64,000 nucleotides of DNA, from assembly GCF_000243415.2 (NCBI RefSeq), contig NZ_KI912270.1, forward strand, positions 1,922,001-1,986,000, written 5' to 3'. A model generated the notes under the pieces. That model was not told the origin of the DNA and did not search any database. It worked only from the letters and a program-made list of their open reading frames with translations. A program made the position numbers and the translations under genes. Below, in pieces: positions 10,163 through 18,799 of this stretch. Origin of the DNA: Mycolicibacterium tusciae JS617. GTDB lineage: Bacteria > Actinomycetota > Actinomycetes > Mycobacteriales > Mycobacteriaceae. Positions within the stretch are counted from its first letter, which is position 1, and each line of letters starts with the position of its first letter.

Positions 10163-11171
10163 TCAGATCAACGTGACTTTGCGTGCGGCCGCGGTCAGAT
10201 CGGCGCGGAAGTCGGGATGGGCGAGGGCGATCAACGCGTCGGCGCGCTCCTTGGTCGACTTTCCGCGCAGGTTCACCGCACCGTGTTCAGTGACCACCCA
10301 TTCGACGTCCATCCGTGCATCGGTGACCATCGACGCGCGGGGAATGATCGTCGACAATTCTCCGTTCCTTGCTGTCGATGCCAGCGCGATGATCGACTTT
10401 CCGTTGCGGGACAGGGAGGCCCCTTTCACGAAGTCATATTGCCCGCCCGATCCGCTGTACTCGTGGTCGCCGATGAACTCCGCATTGACCTGTCCATAGA
10501 GGTCGATCTCTATCGCCGTATTGATTGAGACGAAGTTGTCGTGGGCGGCAATGGTACGGATGTCGTTGACGTAATCGGATGGGTAGCTCTCGAACGCGGA
10601 GTTGTTGTTCATGAAGTCATAGGAGTCGGTGGTGCCGAACGCGACGGTGTAGACGTGCTTTTGCGGATGCAAGGTCTTGCGGGCACCCGTGACCACGCCC
10701 TTACGAATGAGATCGGCCATGGCCGGGGAGAAGAGTTCGGTGTGGATGCCGAGGTCCGAGTGCTCCCCCAATGCCGCTGCCACCCCGGACGGAATCTTGC
10801 CGATACCAAGTTGAATGGTGGCCCCGTCGGGAACCATGGGCGCCACCATGGCGCCGATCGCCCGGCCTTCGGATGACGGCTCACCGGCACCGGCTTCGAT
10901 CAGCGGCACATGGTTTTCGACGATGGCCGCAACCTCGCTCACGTGGATCTGCGACTGACCGAATACCCGGGGCATGTTCTCATTCACTTCGACGATGAGC
11001 CGTTTGGCGCGACGCGCTGCGACCGACGCGAAGTCATTGTTGGTGCCCAGCGAAAAATAGCCGCCCGAATCCATCTTCGAAACGGTGACCAGGAAGGTAT
11101 CGAGGTCGATCAAATCGGTGAACAGCCGTGGGATCTGGCTGAAGTTCACCGGTACGAAGCTCACCAACTTG
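10163..11171 (-). pseudogene. acetyl-CoA hydrolase/4-hydroxybutyrate CoA-transferase family, 3' fragment (IS-interrupted)
   Basis: This is the C-terminal three quarters of a family I CoA-transferase. It shows the acyl-CoA binding signature GATIQLGIGKIPSGV and the expected active-site glutamate in LGIHTELFSPAM. SGSGGQYDFVKGASLS and WVVTEHGAVNLRGKS are also typical of the 4-hydroxybutyrate CoA-transferase branch. It begins at the 8-bp target duplication of the ISL3-family element. Joined to 12602-12920 minus one repeat copy, it gives a 439-residue protein of normal length. An internal start could in theory yield a fragment, but the N-terminal domain would be missing. Confidence 0.9.
11164..11171. 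repeat. target-site duplication of ISL3-family element, left copy
   Basis: CCAACTTG left of the element is repeated at 12602-12609. Eight bp is standard for the ISL3 family. Confidence 0.93.
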
Positions 11172-12601
11172 GGCTCTTGTGACTCATTCGTGGGTCATTG
11201 GCGGCCAGGCAAGGTGGGGCGGTGTCCTCCGAGAGTGAGCATGGCTAGGGCGATTAAGGCGCCGGGGTGGGCGAAGCCGAAGGCGATGCGGGTGATGAGT
11301 CGGATCTTGGTGTTGACCGATTCGATGAGTCCGTTGGAGAGGCCGTGGGCGATGGAAGCGAGGATCTGCTCGCGGTGGCCGGCGATGCGGCGTTGGAGCT
11401 TGACGAATGATTCGATGCGGCTGCGCCGTGCCCAAGCGATCCACCTGTCCAGCGCTTCGGCGGCGTGGTCGGCAGGGAGTTTGAAGACCGTCCGTAGGCC
11501 TTCTTTGAGCAGGTAGGCGCGGTAGAGCCGAGGGTCGGTGGTGGCGATCCAGCGCAGCTTCGCTTGTTGGCGGTCGGTGAGGTTTTCCGGGTTCTTCCAC
11601 AGCGCGTAGCGGGCGCGCCGCAATGCTTGGGCTGGCCCGGTGGAGATGGTGGCGCGTCGGCCATGGGCCCACCCGTGCGAGCGGGTATGCCCGCTGCGGC
11701 GAGCATCGCTCCAGGCCTGTTGACGCACGGCATCCAATGCCTCAGTGGCCCAACCAACGACGTGAAACGGGTCGGCACAGCGGATGGCGTCCGGGCATCG
11801 TTCGCTGACCACGTCGGCGATCCATTTGGCCCCATCAGCGGTGACGTGGGTGATCTGGGCGCACCGACCTGCACCTGAGGCTTCTAGCGCGTCGAAGAAG
11901 GCGCGCACGGTCGCGCGTTCGTGACCGGGATGCGCCCACACCAGGCGGCCGCTGTCGTGGTCGACGACCACAGTTAGGTACTTGTGATGGCGCTTGTAGG
12001 AGATCTCATCAATCCCGATCCGCGTCAGGTCGGCGAACCCATCGACTCCGGCGACGGTGTCGGCCCACACTCGAGTGATGATCGATCCGACTGTGCGCCA
12101 GGCGATCCGCATCAGCTCGGTGATTGCCTTCTTGGAGCAGTGTGTGGCCAACCAGGCCACCTGCTGGTCGAACGAGCGGGTATGTCCCGCGCCGTGTCGG
12201 GCCCAGGGGACTTGTCGCACCGTCGGGCCGTGGGTGGGGCAGTTGACCCGTGGGGCGTCAGCCTCCAGGAAGACCTGAACGGTTCCCAAATCGAGTCCGC
12301 GCCACCGCCGCCGCCCCTGGCCGCGGTCATACCAGGAGGCTCTCGATCCGCAGTCTCCGCATCGACCCTTAAGCGGTCGTCGCGGTCGCATATGGACCAC
12401 GAGAGCCTGCGTTTGGTCGTCGAACTCGACGCCCTCGACCACCGCGTTCTCGACGCACAACACGGTGCGCCATAGGCTGGCATTCCGCACGCCGTTCTCC
12501 GATCTGTAGTTTTTGACCTTCGACAAGCCAAAAACCTAGACCGGAAACGGCGTGTGGCCGTTCAGGCGCAATCAGCAACCCACGAATGAGTCACAAGAGC
12601 C
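11172..12601 (-). mobile_element. ISL3-family insertion sequence, complete, 1430 bp
   Basis: The element is bounded by 24-bp perfect terminal inverted repeats starting GGCTCTTGTGACTCATTCG at both ends, and by an 8-bp direct repeat CCAACTTG. It carries one transposase gene on the minus strand. It splits a CoA-transferase gene; removing it with one repeat copy rejoins the sequence ...SGHK/LVSFVPVN in frame. Perfect inverted repeats, duplication and open frame point to a recent and possibly active copy. Confidence 0.95.
11195..12526 (-). CDS. ISL3-family transposase
   Basis: The 443-residue transposase has the ISL3-type N-terminal zinc-binding region (CGDCGSRASWYD, then NCPTHG) and a DDE catalytic core. 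The core includes Asp in IGIDEISYKRHHKYLTVV, Asp in VTADGAKWIADVV, and Glu in NGLIESVNTKIRLI. A helical insertion with CADPFHVV lies between. The gene is intact from ATG to stop and fills the element almost completely, with 23 bp left on one side and 75 bp on the other. It resembles IS1557-like mycobacterial elements in organisation. Confidence 0.95.
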   Translation of the reverse strand: MSKVKNYRSENGVRNASLWRTVLCVENAVVEGVEFDDQTQALVVHMRPRRPLKGRCGDCGSRASWYDRGQGRRRWRGLDLGTVQVFLEADAPRVNCPTHGPTVRQVPWARHGAGHTRSFDQQVAWLATHCSKKAITELMRIAWRTVGSIITRVWADTVAGVDGFADLTRIGIDEISYKRHHKYLTVVVDHDSGRLVWAHPGHERATVRAFFDALEASGAGRCAQITHVTADGAKWIADVVSERCPDAIRCADPFHVVGWATEALDAVRQQAWSDARRSGHTRSHGWAHGRRATISTGPAQALRRARYALWKNPENLTDRQQAKLRWIATTDPRLYRAYLLKEGLRTVFKLPADHAAEALDRWIAWARRSRIESFVKLQRRIAGHREQILASIAHGLSNGLIESVNTKIRLITRIAFGFAHPGALIALAMLTLGGHRPTLPGRQ

Positions 12602-12609
12602 CCAACTTG
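12602..12609. repeat. target-site duplication of ISL3-family element, right copy
   Basis: CCAACTTG is identical to the copy at 11164-11171. Confidence 0.93.
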
Positions 12610-12920
12610 TGACCGGACTGCGCTTGGCGCTTGATGATCTGGTGGTCGGGCGTACCGATGAAAAAGCTATGGGCATCCACCTTTTCGATGACGTCCTCTG
12701 CCAGCAGGGTCGAGCCCAGTGGTTCCATCGCGATCTTGTAGTACACCCGGATTCCGCCCAGGTCGCCGGCGCGTAGACGGTCGGCGGTCGCCGCCAACAG
12801 AGCGGGCGGCTGGCCGATCGCCATTCCGCAGGACACGGTCTCACCGGTCGCGATCGCTGAAACGGCCTGCTCCGGTGTCGTCAGCTTGGCGCCGTACATC
12901 TCGGCAACCTCGACCACCAC
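12602..12920 (-). pseudogene. acetyl-CoA hydrolase/4-hydroxybutyrate CoA-transferase family, 5' fragment (IS-interrupted)
   Basis: This is the first 106 codons of the CoA-transferase. It reads YGAKLTTPEQAVSAIATGET and GMAIGQPPALLAATADRL, typical of the N-terminal domain of 4-hydroxybutyrate CoA-transferases. I chose the GTG at 12918-12920 because a GGGAGG Shine-Dalgarno lies 7 nt upstream; an ATG at 12899 is the alternative. The frame is cut by the ISL3-family element after QAQSGHKLG. With its downstream crotonase partner the intact operon would have moved CoA between acids and decarboxylated methylmalonyl-CoA; the true substrate is inferred only. Confidence 0.9.
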
Positions 12921-12997
12921 TGGCCCACCTCCCGCACTCGACCTCGCAGGATCAAACTGTGCACCAACCGTGCCCGGTCGGCAGGATTTCGGGTAAC

Positions 12998-13705
12998 TCA
13001 GCCGACCGGACAGGTCGACGCCGCGTCGCGAAGCGCCGCCGCCGAGGGTGCATCGATGGGAAGCGCGTAGCCGCGCAGCACCGCGATGAACGCAATGGCG
13101 TACTGACACCTGAAGGCCGTGTTCGGCGGCATCCAGGTCGCCGGCTCGCTGTCGCCCTTGTCCTGATTCGCCCCTCCGGCGACGGCGAGGAGATTGGCGG
13201 GGTCGTTGGCGAATCGCAGCCGCATGTCGTCGGTCCAGAACCGGGCACCCAGATCCCACGCCAGGGCCAGCGGCACGATGTGGTCGATCTGCACTGCCGC
13301 GCCGGTCTTCTCGCCACGGGTGAAGGCGACCTCTGCGTTGGTATAGGGATCGTGTAGCAGCCCCGTCGCCACTGCGGTGGGGCATCGCTTGATCGATACG
13401 TACGACTTGTCGACGAGGTCGCGGTCGAGGATGTCGTTGCGGGTGTCGCAGCCGTTGTAGCCGCCGGGTGCGGGGTTGTCATCCGTCCAGCTGTCGCCGA
13501 ACGCATCCCGTCGATAGTCGTACGCGCGGAGACGTAGCGGTATCAGCGCGATGCCCGCCAGCACATCGGTTCCGGGCGCGACGGTAGGCATGTCGGCGCT
13601 GGCGATGAACTGCGATCGGTTGATCGATGAGTTGGTGACCTGAACGGCGACGAACACCGCGATTCCGACAATCGCGATGAGTAGCAGTAACCGCTTGCGG
13701 TTCAC
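12998..13705 (-). CDS. exported HNH-type nuclease family protein (DUF1524-like)
   Basis: The 235-residue protein has an N-terminal membrane segment or uncleaved signal (RLLLLIAIVGIAVFVAV, about residues 5-21) and a C-terminal His-Me finger domain. The domain shows IDHIVPLALAWDLGA followed by NDPANLLAVAGGANQDKGD, the pattern of the GmrSD C-terminal/DUF1524 HNH family. Four cysteines in the exported part could form disulfides. The GTG start overlaps the recG stop by 4 nt (GTGA), so it is coupled to recG. It corresponds to M. tuberculosis Rv2972c. Nuclease activity is plausible but unproven. Confidence 0.85.
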   Translation of the reverse strand: MNRKRLLLLIAIVGIAVFVAVQVTNSSINRSQFIASADMPTVAPGTDVLAGIALIPLRLRAYDYRRDAFGDSWTDDNPAPGGYNGCDTRNDILDRDLVDKSYVSIKRCPTAVATGLLHDPYTNAEVAFTRGEKTGAAVQIDHIVPLALAWDLGARFWTDDMRLRFANDPANLLAVAGGANQDKGDSEPATWMPPNTAFRCQYAIAFIAVLRGYALPIDAPSAAALRDAASTCPVG

Positions 13706-15942
13706 GCCTTTTCCAGATATTCGACGCGGTCGGTGTCGACGAACGGCGCGGCGAGGACAGCCATCCCAGGGTCGTCCGGACTCCTCTCATAGTGCGCATC
13801 ACAGAAGTCGCGTGCGGTCAGGATGAGATCGAGATGATCGAAGAGCGACAGGAAACGCAACGTAATCGCACGCCCGGACTGGCTGTAGCCCAGCACATCA
13901 CCCTCTCGGCGCTCCACGAGATCGAGATCGGCGAGCTCGAAACCGTCGAGCGTTGAGGCAACCGCCTTGAGGCGGTCACCCGCCTTCGAGCTCTCCGGCA
14001 TCTGGGTGACGAGCAGACACAGGCTCGGATGTTCGCCTCGCCCAATGCGACCACGCAGCTGATGCAGCTGACTGATGCCGAACCGGTCGCCGTCCATCAC
14101 CACCATCACCGTCGCGTTGGGGACGTCGACGCCGACCTCGATCACCGTGGTGCAGACAAGAACATCGATTTCGCCCGCGCGGAATGCGGCCATCGCCGCA
14201 TCCTTTTCATCGGCGGACAACCTGCCGTGCATCAGCCCTAGCCGCAGTGCCGACAGCGGCCCGCGAAGCAGACGTTCGAACAACTCGACGACGGTCGTTG
14301 CCGGCGGGCCCTGTTCCTTCTCCTGGCCGCGTTTGTTTCCTCTGCCTTTTGCTTGGGTTTTGTCTTCATCGTCGATCCGCGACGCGACGACGTAGGCCTG
14401 CCGCCCGGCGGCCACTTCCTCGCTGATCCGTTGCCAGGCGCGATCGAGCCATGATCGGTGTTCTTTGACGAAGATGGTGTTGGTGGTGATGGGTTGGCGC
14501 CCCCGCGGCAGTTCGCGCAGTGTCGACGTCTCCAGGTCGCCATAGTGGGTGAGCGCGACGGTGCGCGGGATCGGCGTCGCGGTCATCACCAGCAGGTGGG
14601 GGGTGATGCCCTCGGGCGCCTTGGCGCGTAGCCGATCTCGTTGTTCCACACCGAACCGGTGCTGTTCGTCGACGACGACCATGCCGAGGCGATGGAATTC
14701 GACGGCGTCCTGCAACAGCGCATGCGTCCCGATCACAATGCCCGCTTGGCCCGACGCAACTTCGTCGCGCACCTGCTTTTTCTGTTGCGGCGACATTGAT
14801 CCCGTCAACAGCGCGATCCGGGTCGCTTTGTCGGCCCCGCCGAGCTGCCCGGCCATGGCCAGCGGGCCGAGAATGTCGCGAATCGACCGGGCATGCTGGG
14901 CGGCAAGGACTTCCGTCGGGGCCAGGAGCGCACATTGATATCCGGCGTCGACCATCTGCAGCATGGCGAGCACCGACACGATGGTCTTGCCGGAGCCAAC
15001 CTCGCCCTGCAGCATGCGGTTCATCGGCCGCCTCGCCGCCAACTCGATTGTCAGCACTTCGAGCACCTCTCGCTGACCTTCGGTCAGTTCGAACGGCATT
15101 CGATCACGCATCTGGACGGCCAGACCGTCGTCCGATGGGACCGCGACGGGTCCCGCCTCGCTCAACTCGCCGAACCGTCGCTGCGCCAAGGCCCATTGCA
15201 AACCGAGCGCCTCGTCATACGTCAGACGCGCGATCGCGGCGTCCCGTTCGGCCGCCGTCTCCGCGGTGTGGATCGCGCGCAGCGCTTCGTCCTCACCGAT
15301 CAGATTGTGTTCGCGCAGAAACGATTCCGGCAGTGGTTCGTCGATGGGGTCCAGCACGTCGAGCACCTGGCGCACGCATGCGTAGATGTCCCAGCTTTGC
15401 ACCTTGCTGTGGGCCGGATAGATGGGGAAGAAGTCACGGTTGAAGACGGAGAGCAGCTTGTTTTCGTCGGACGTCCCTGTCGCCTGGGCAATCGCCTTGA
15501 GGGATCGTGTTCCGGCGACCCTGCCATCGTCGTGTATCACCAGGAATGCCGGGTGCGTCAGTTGCAGGGTGCCTTTGAAATAGCCGACCTCACCCGACAA
15601 CATCACCTTCTGGCCCTCTTCGAGAGTCTTCTTGATGAACCTCACATTGAAGAAGGTCGCGGTCACCTTCGGCTTTCGGTTGCCGATGGTGACGACCATG
15701 TATTCACGCCTGGGCGAGCGATTGGTCCATCGGAATTCGACCTTGGTGATGCGGTCGACGAACGTGACGTGTTCGCCTTCCTCGAGCTCCTCGCCTTCTT
15801 TGGCCGTTGTCATCTCGTCGCTGTACTTACGCGGATAGTGCCGCAACAGGTCGTTCACCGTGCAAATGCCGAAATGCTCTTCCAACGGATCGGCGGCCTT
15901 TTTTCCGATGACGAAGTCGAGTCGGTCGGTCAGCGCTGCCAC
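13702..15942 (-). CDS. recG: ATP-dependent DNA helicase RecG
   Basis: The 746-residue superfamily 2 helicase reverses stalled forks and processes recombination intermediates. An N-terminal wedge/OB domain (about 50-180) precedes the motor. The motor shows Walker A GEVGSGKT, the RecG-type DEQH box VVVDEQHRFGVEQRDRLR, motif III MTATPIPRT, and motif VI HQLRGRIGRG. The C-terminal block YSQSGRAITLRFLSL is RecG-specific. The start is a GTG 2 nt after the stop of the DAK2 gene, so these are one operon: DAK2 kinase, recG, HNH protein. Confidence 0.96.
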   Translation of the reverse strand: MAALTDRLDFVIGKKAADPLEEHFGICTVNDLLRHYPRKYSDEMTTAKEGEELEEGEHVTFVDRITKVEFRWTNRSPRREYMVVTIGNRKPKVTATFFNVRFIKKTLEEGQKVMLSGEVGYFKGTLQLTHPAFLVIHDDGRVAGTRSLKAIAQATGTSDENKLLSVFNRDFFPIYPAHSKVQSWDIYACVRQVLDVLDPIDEPLPESFLREHNLIGEDEALRAIHTAETAAERDAAIARLTYDEALGLQWALAQRRFGELSEAGPVAVPSDDGLAVQMRDRMPFELTEGQREVLEVLTIELAARRPMNRMLQGEVGSGKTIVSVLAMLQMVDAGYQCALLAPTEVLAAQHARSIRDILGPLAMAGQLGGADKATRIALLTGSMSPQQKKQVRDEVASGQAGIVIGTHALLQDAVEFHRLGMVVVDEQHRFGVEQRDRLRAKAPEGITPHLLVMTATPIPRTVALTHYGDLETSTLRELPRGRQPITTNTIFVKEHRSWLDRAWQRISEEVAAGRQAYVVASRIDDEDKTQAKGRGNKRGQEKEQGPPATTVVELFERLLRGPLSALRLGLMHGRLSADEKDAAMAAFRAGEIDVLVCTTVIEVGVDVPNATVMVVMDGDRFGISQLHQLRGRIGRGEHPSLCLLVTQMPESSKAGDRLKAVASTLDGFELADLDLVERREGDVLGYSQSGRAITLRFLSLFDHLDLILTARDFCDAHYERSPDDPGMAVLAAPFVDTDRVEYLEKA

Positions 15943-15944
15943 GG

Positions 15945-17579
15945 CTACTCGACCCCGATCAGCAGAGCGTCGCCGCGGTGGTCGGTGTGGTACGTGACGA
16001 GTTCGGCGGCGAGGTGTTCACGGTGGACATGATCTGCCAACGCGGTACCGACCCCTGCGTCGACGCCCGCACCGGTGAGCACCGTGACGAGTTCACCGCC
16101 CGCTGCCAACAGCAGGTCGATCAGTCCGGCGCCGGCCGCGGTCAGGTCCTTGCCCACAATCAATACCTCGTCACCCGCGATGCCCAGCCCGTCGCCGGGC
16201 TCACACGCGCCCGCCCACGTGAGCGCCTCCTCGGTGGCGACCCGTACCGACCCGTGCCGCGCACTCGCCGCAGCGCGCGCCATCGTGTAGCCGTCGTCGA
16301 CGGCCTGCCGATCTGCGTCGTGCATCGCCAGCGCGGCGAGACCCTGCACCATCGATGCCGTCGGCACCGGCACCACGTCGATGCCCCAGCCGATGGCGGC
16401 GGTGCAGCCGGCGACGAGTTCTTCGGCGGCGACGTACCCGTTCGGCAGCACCATGACCTGAGCCGCGCCGGTGTTGACCAACGCGTGGAGCAGGTCTTTG
16501 GCGCTGACGGGTCTGCGCGCGTCGAGTCGCAGCACTTGCGCACCCTCGCCCGCGAACAGTTCTTCTGCGCCTGAGCCGTCGACGACGGCGAGCACCGCCC
16601 GTTCCCGGGCCCAGCCTCCCGACGGCCGCGTACTCGCCGCTCCGGTGAGAGACGTGATCTGGATGCGGCTCAAGGTGCCCAGGGGCAGGGCCGCTTCGAC
16701 CGCGGCTCCGGCATCGTCGGCGTGCACATGCACGGAGTACTGGCCCGCGCCGGCCGTGGTCGCGATCGCCACCGATTCCCCAAGGCGGTCAAGGCTTCGG
16801 CGGAGCGTCTCCACCCCGGCGGCGTCGCAGCCGCTGAGCATGTACATCACCTCGAATTGAGGTGTCACCGACGTCGCCGGGGCGGCGACGTGATCATGCG
16901 GTGGAGACGGCACGTATTCCTCGCGGTGCCGGACATGTCCGGTCAGGGTGGCGCTCATGGCGTCCAGCAGGACCAGAAGCCCGCGACCGCCGGCGTCCAC
17001 CACACCGGCCTCGGCCAGCACGTCGAGTTGCCCCGTGGTCTTGTCCAGGGCGACGGCCGCGGCGTCGGCGGCCGCCGCCACCACTGCGGCGATCCCGGAG
17101 TGGTCGGCACCCGCATCCTCGGCGGCGTTCGCGGCTTCCTGCAGCACCGAGACGATCGTGCCGGAAACGGCTTCGCCCATCGAGCTGACGACCAGGCCGA
17201 CGGAATGCCGTAGTGCGGCTCCGAACAGGGCGCCGCCGATGTCGGCGAGCACCCCGCGGCGGTCGGCGGCCGCCGAGGCGGTGACGTCGGCGAGGCCGCG
17301 CAGAATTTGGGACAGGATGACGCCGGAGTTACCCCGCGCGCCCTGCAATGCGCCGCGAGCCAGCGCGGCGGCGACCTCGACCACGTCGTCAGATGCGGTC
17401 AGAGCGTCTGCCTGCGCCCAGGCGGCACGCATGGTGAACAGCATGTTTGTGCCGGTGTCAGCGTCCGCGACAGGGAACACATTGAGGCGGTTGATCTCGT
17501 CGGTGTGGGTGATGAGGTCGCCGACGGCGGTGTAGGCCCAGTCCCGCAAAGCGGAGGCGTCAAGCCGCCGATCCGACAT
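15945..17579 (-). CDS. DAK2-domain fatty-acid-kinase-like protein (FakA/YloV family)
   Basis: The 544-residue protein has an N-terminal DAK2 (dihydroxyacetone-kinase-like) domain with the nucleotide/Mg motif [17 protein letters not shown] and [17 protein letters not shown], then a FakA-type middle and C-terminal domain. In Firmicutes FakA phosphorylates fatty acids bound to FakB. No FakB gene is adjacent here, so the role in this organism is uncertain. I chose the ATG at 17577-17579 because GGAGGTG precedes it by a few nt and the 42 codons upstream do not resemble the family. It heads the recG operon and is divergent from rpmB. Confidence 0.88.
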   Translation of the reverse strand: MSDRRLDASALRDWAYTAVGDLITHTDEINRLNVFPVADADTGTNMLFTMRAAWAQADALTASDDVVEVAAALARGALQGARGNSGVILSQILRGLADVTASAAADRRGVLADIGGALFGAALRHSVGLVVSSMGEAVSGTIVSVLQEAANAAEDAGADHSGIAAVVAAAADAAAVALDKTTGQLDVLAEAGVVDAGGRGLLVLLDAMSATLTGHVRHREEYVPSPPHDHVAAPATSVTPQFEVMYMLSGCDAAGVETLRRSLDRLGESVAIATTAGAGQYSVHVHADDAGAAVEAALPLGTLSRIQITSLTGAASTRPSGGWARERAVLAVVDGSGAEELFAGEGAQVLRLDARRPVSAKDLLHALVNTGAAQVMVLPNGYVAAEELVAGCTAAIGWGIDVVPVPTASMVQGLAALAMHDADRQAVDDGYTMARAAASARHGSVRVATEEALTWAGACEPGDGLGIAGDEVLIVGKDLTAAGAGLIDLLLAAGGELVTVLTGAGVDAGVGTALADHVHREHLAAELVTYHTDHRGDALLIGVE

Positions 17580-17671
17580 GCCCACCTCCAGCCCGATGCC
17601 GCGGCACCCCGCTGGTTCGAGGTGTCGACGTGGGCGCCAGCCTATCCACTTGAGCTGACAGCCCCTCGGAA

Positions 17672-17691
17672 AACATTCGCGAACATTCGCG
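17672..17691. repeat. tandem 10-bp repeat in the DAK2/rpmB intergenic region
   Basis: AACATTCGCG occurs twice head to tail and creates the small palindrome TTCGCGAA at the join. It lies just upstream of the likely rpmB promoter, so it could be an operator; no regulator can be assigned. Confidence 0.6.
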
Positions 17692-17706
17692 CCTGTGGAG
17701 ACCATT

Positions 17707-17735
17707 TTGGTGATCCCCGGCGCTGCCGGTATCCT
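17707..17735 (+). promoter_or_regulatory. likely SigA-type promoter for rpmB
   Basis: A -35 hexamer TTGGTG and a -10 hexamer TATCCT (17730-17735) are separated by 17 nt. They lie about 78 nt upstream of the rpmB start. No experimental support. Confidence 0.5.
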
Positions 17736-17813
17736 GGTCAGGTTGTCGGGTCGAACCGCCGCCGGTCGCGGCGGAACCCCAGACCCCCAGTACTGATTCG
17801 AGGAGTTTCACAT

Positions 17814-18008
17814 ATGGCTGCCGTGTGCGATATCTGCGGGAAGGGCCCCGGCTTCGGCAAGTCGGTGTCGCACTCCCATCGCCGGACCAGCCGTCGGTGG
17901 GATCCGAACATCCAGACCGTGCGTGCCGTGAGCCACCCGGGCGGCAACAAGAAGCGCGTCAACGTGTGCACGTCGTGCCTCAAGGCCGGAAAGGTCTCCC
18001 GCGGCTGA
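17814..18008 (+). CDS. rpmB: 50S ribosomal protein L28, zinc-binding (C+) form
   Basis: The 64-residue large-subunit protein has four cysteines in two CxxC pairs (CDIC near the N-terminus, CTSC near the C-terminus), which coordinate zinc. This marks the C+ form used when zinc is plentiful. Mycobacteria usually have a separate cysteine-free L28 under Zur control elsewhere. A GAGGAG Shine-Dalgarno lies about 7 nt before the ATG. The gene is monocistronic: DAK2 is divergent and ung convergent. Confidence 0.97.
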   Translation: MAAVCDICGKGPGFGKSVSHSHRRTSRRWDPNIQTVRAVSHPGGNKKRVNVCTSCLKAGKVSRG

Positions 18009-18029
18009 CGCGCTGAACCCCCAGCTGAC

Positions 18030-18077
18030 TGTGCGGTTTCGCGCGCGACACGCCATCGCGGCGTAAGAATCCGCACA
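18030..18077. terminator. possible bidirectional terminator between rpmB and ung
   Basis: TGTGCGG at 18030-18036 pairs with CCGCACA at 18071-18077, with an inner ACGCC/GGCGT stem between. It lies in the convergent gap; no U-run is present, as is common in mycobacteria. Confidence 0.45.
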
Positions 18078-18087
18078 CTCACGGACG

Positions 18088-18771
18088 CTAGGGAAGGCGC
18101 CAGTCGATCGGATCGGCGCCCATCTTCTCCAGCAGTTCGTTGGCGCGACTGAACGGTCGCGAACCGAAGAATCCGCGCGACGCCGACAGCGGCGACGGAT
18201 GCGGAGACTCGATCGCCACGCAGTCGGCGCCGTCGAGCATCGGCTTCATCGTTGACGCATCGCGGCCCCACAGCACCGCGACCAGCGGTTGTTTACGCGC
18301 CACCAGGGCCCTGATCGCACACTCGGTCACCGCCTCCCAACCCTTGCCCCGATGTGAGGCCGGAGTTCCCGGCCGGACGGTGAGCACTCTGTTCAGCAAC
18401 ATGACGCCGCGCTCGGCCCACGGTGTCAGATCGCCTGTCGCGGGGGCGGGATGCCCAAGATCATCGGTGTACTCGGTGAAGATGTTGGCCAGGCTGCGCG
18501 GCAATGGGCGCACGTCGGGCGCCACCGAGAAGCTCAGTCCGACGGCGTGACCCGGTGTCGGATACGGGTCTTGGCCGACGATGAGAACCCGCACCTTTTC
18601 GAACGGGAAGGTGAAGGCGCGCAACACATTCTGGCCCGCGGGTAGATAACGTTGGCCCGACGCCAGCTCGGCGCGCAGGAACTCCCCCATTTGGGCCACC
18701 TGAGGTTGTGCGGGTTCCAGCGCGCGAGCCCAGCCGTCCTCGACGATTTCATTCAGCGGTCGTGCGGTCAT
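18088..18771 (-). CDS. ung: uracil-DNA glycosylase (family 1)
   Basis: The 227-residue base-excision repair enzyme removes uracil from DNA. The water-activating motif is [12 protein letters not shown] (Asp68, Tyr70), the uracil-recognition segment is [16 protein letters not shown], and the DNA-intercalation loop is [20 protein letters not shown]. Length is normal. It lies 28 nt downstream of thiL and is probably co-transcribed with it. Confidence 0.97.
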   Translation of the reverse strand: MTARPLNEIVEDGWARALEPAQPQVAQMGEFLRAELASGQRYLPAGQNVLRAFTFPFEKVRVLIVGQDPYPTPGHAVGLSFSVAPDVRPLPRSLANIFTEYTDDLGHPAPATGDLTPWAERGVMLLNRVLTVRPGTPASHRGKGWEAVTECAIRALVARKQPLVAVLWGRDASTMKPMLDGADCVAIESPHPSPLSASRGFFGSRPFSRANELLEKMGADPIDWRLP

Positions 18772-18799
18772 CGAGGGTCAACTTAGCGTGCCTCCTGCC

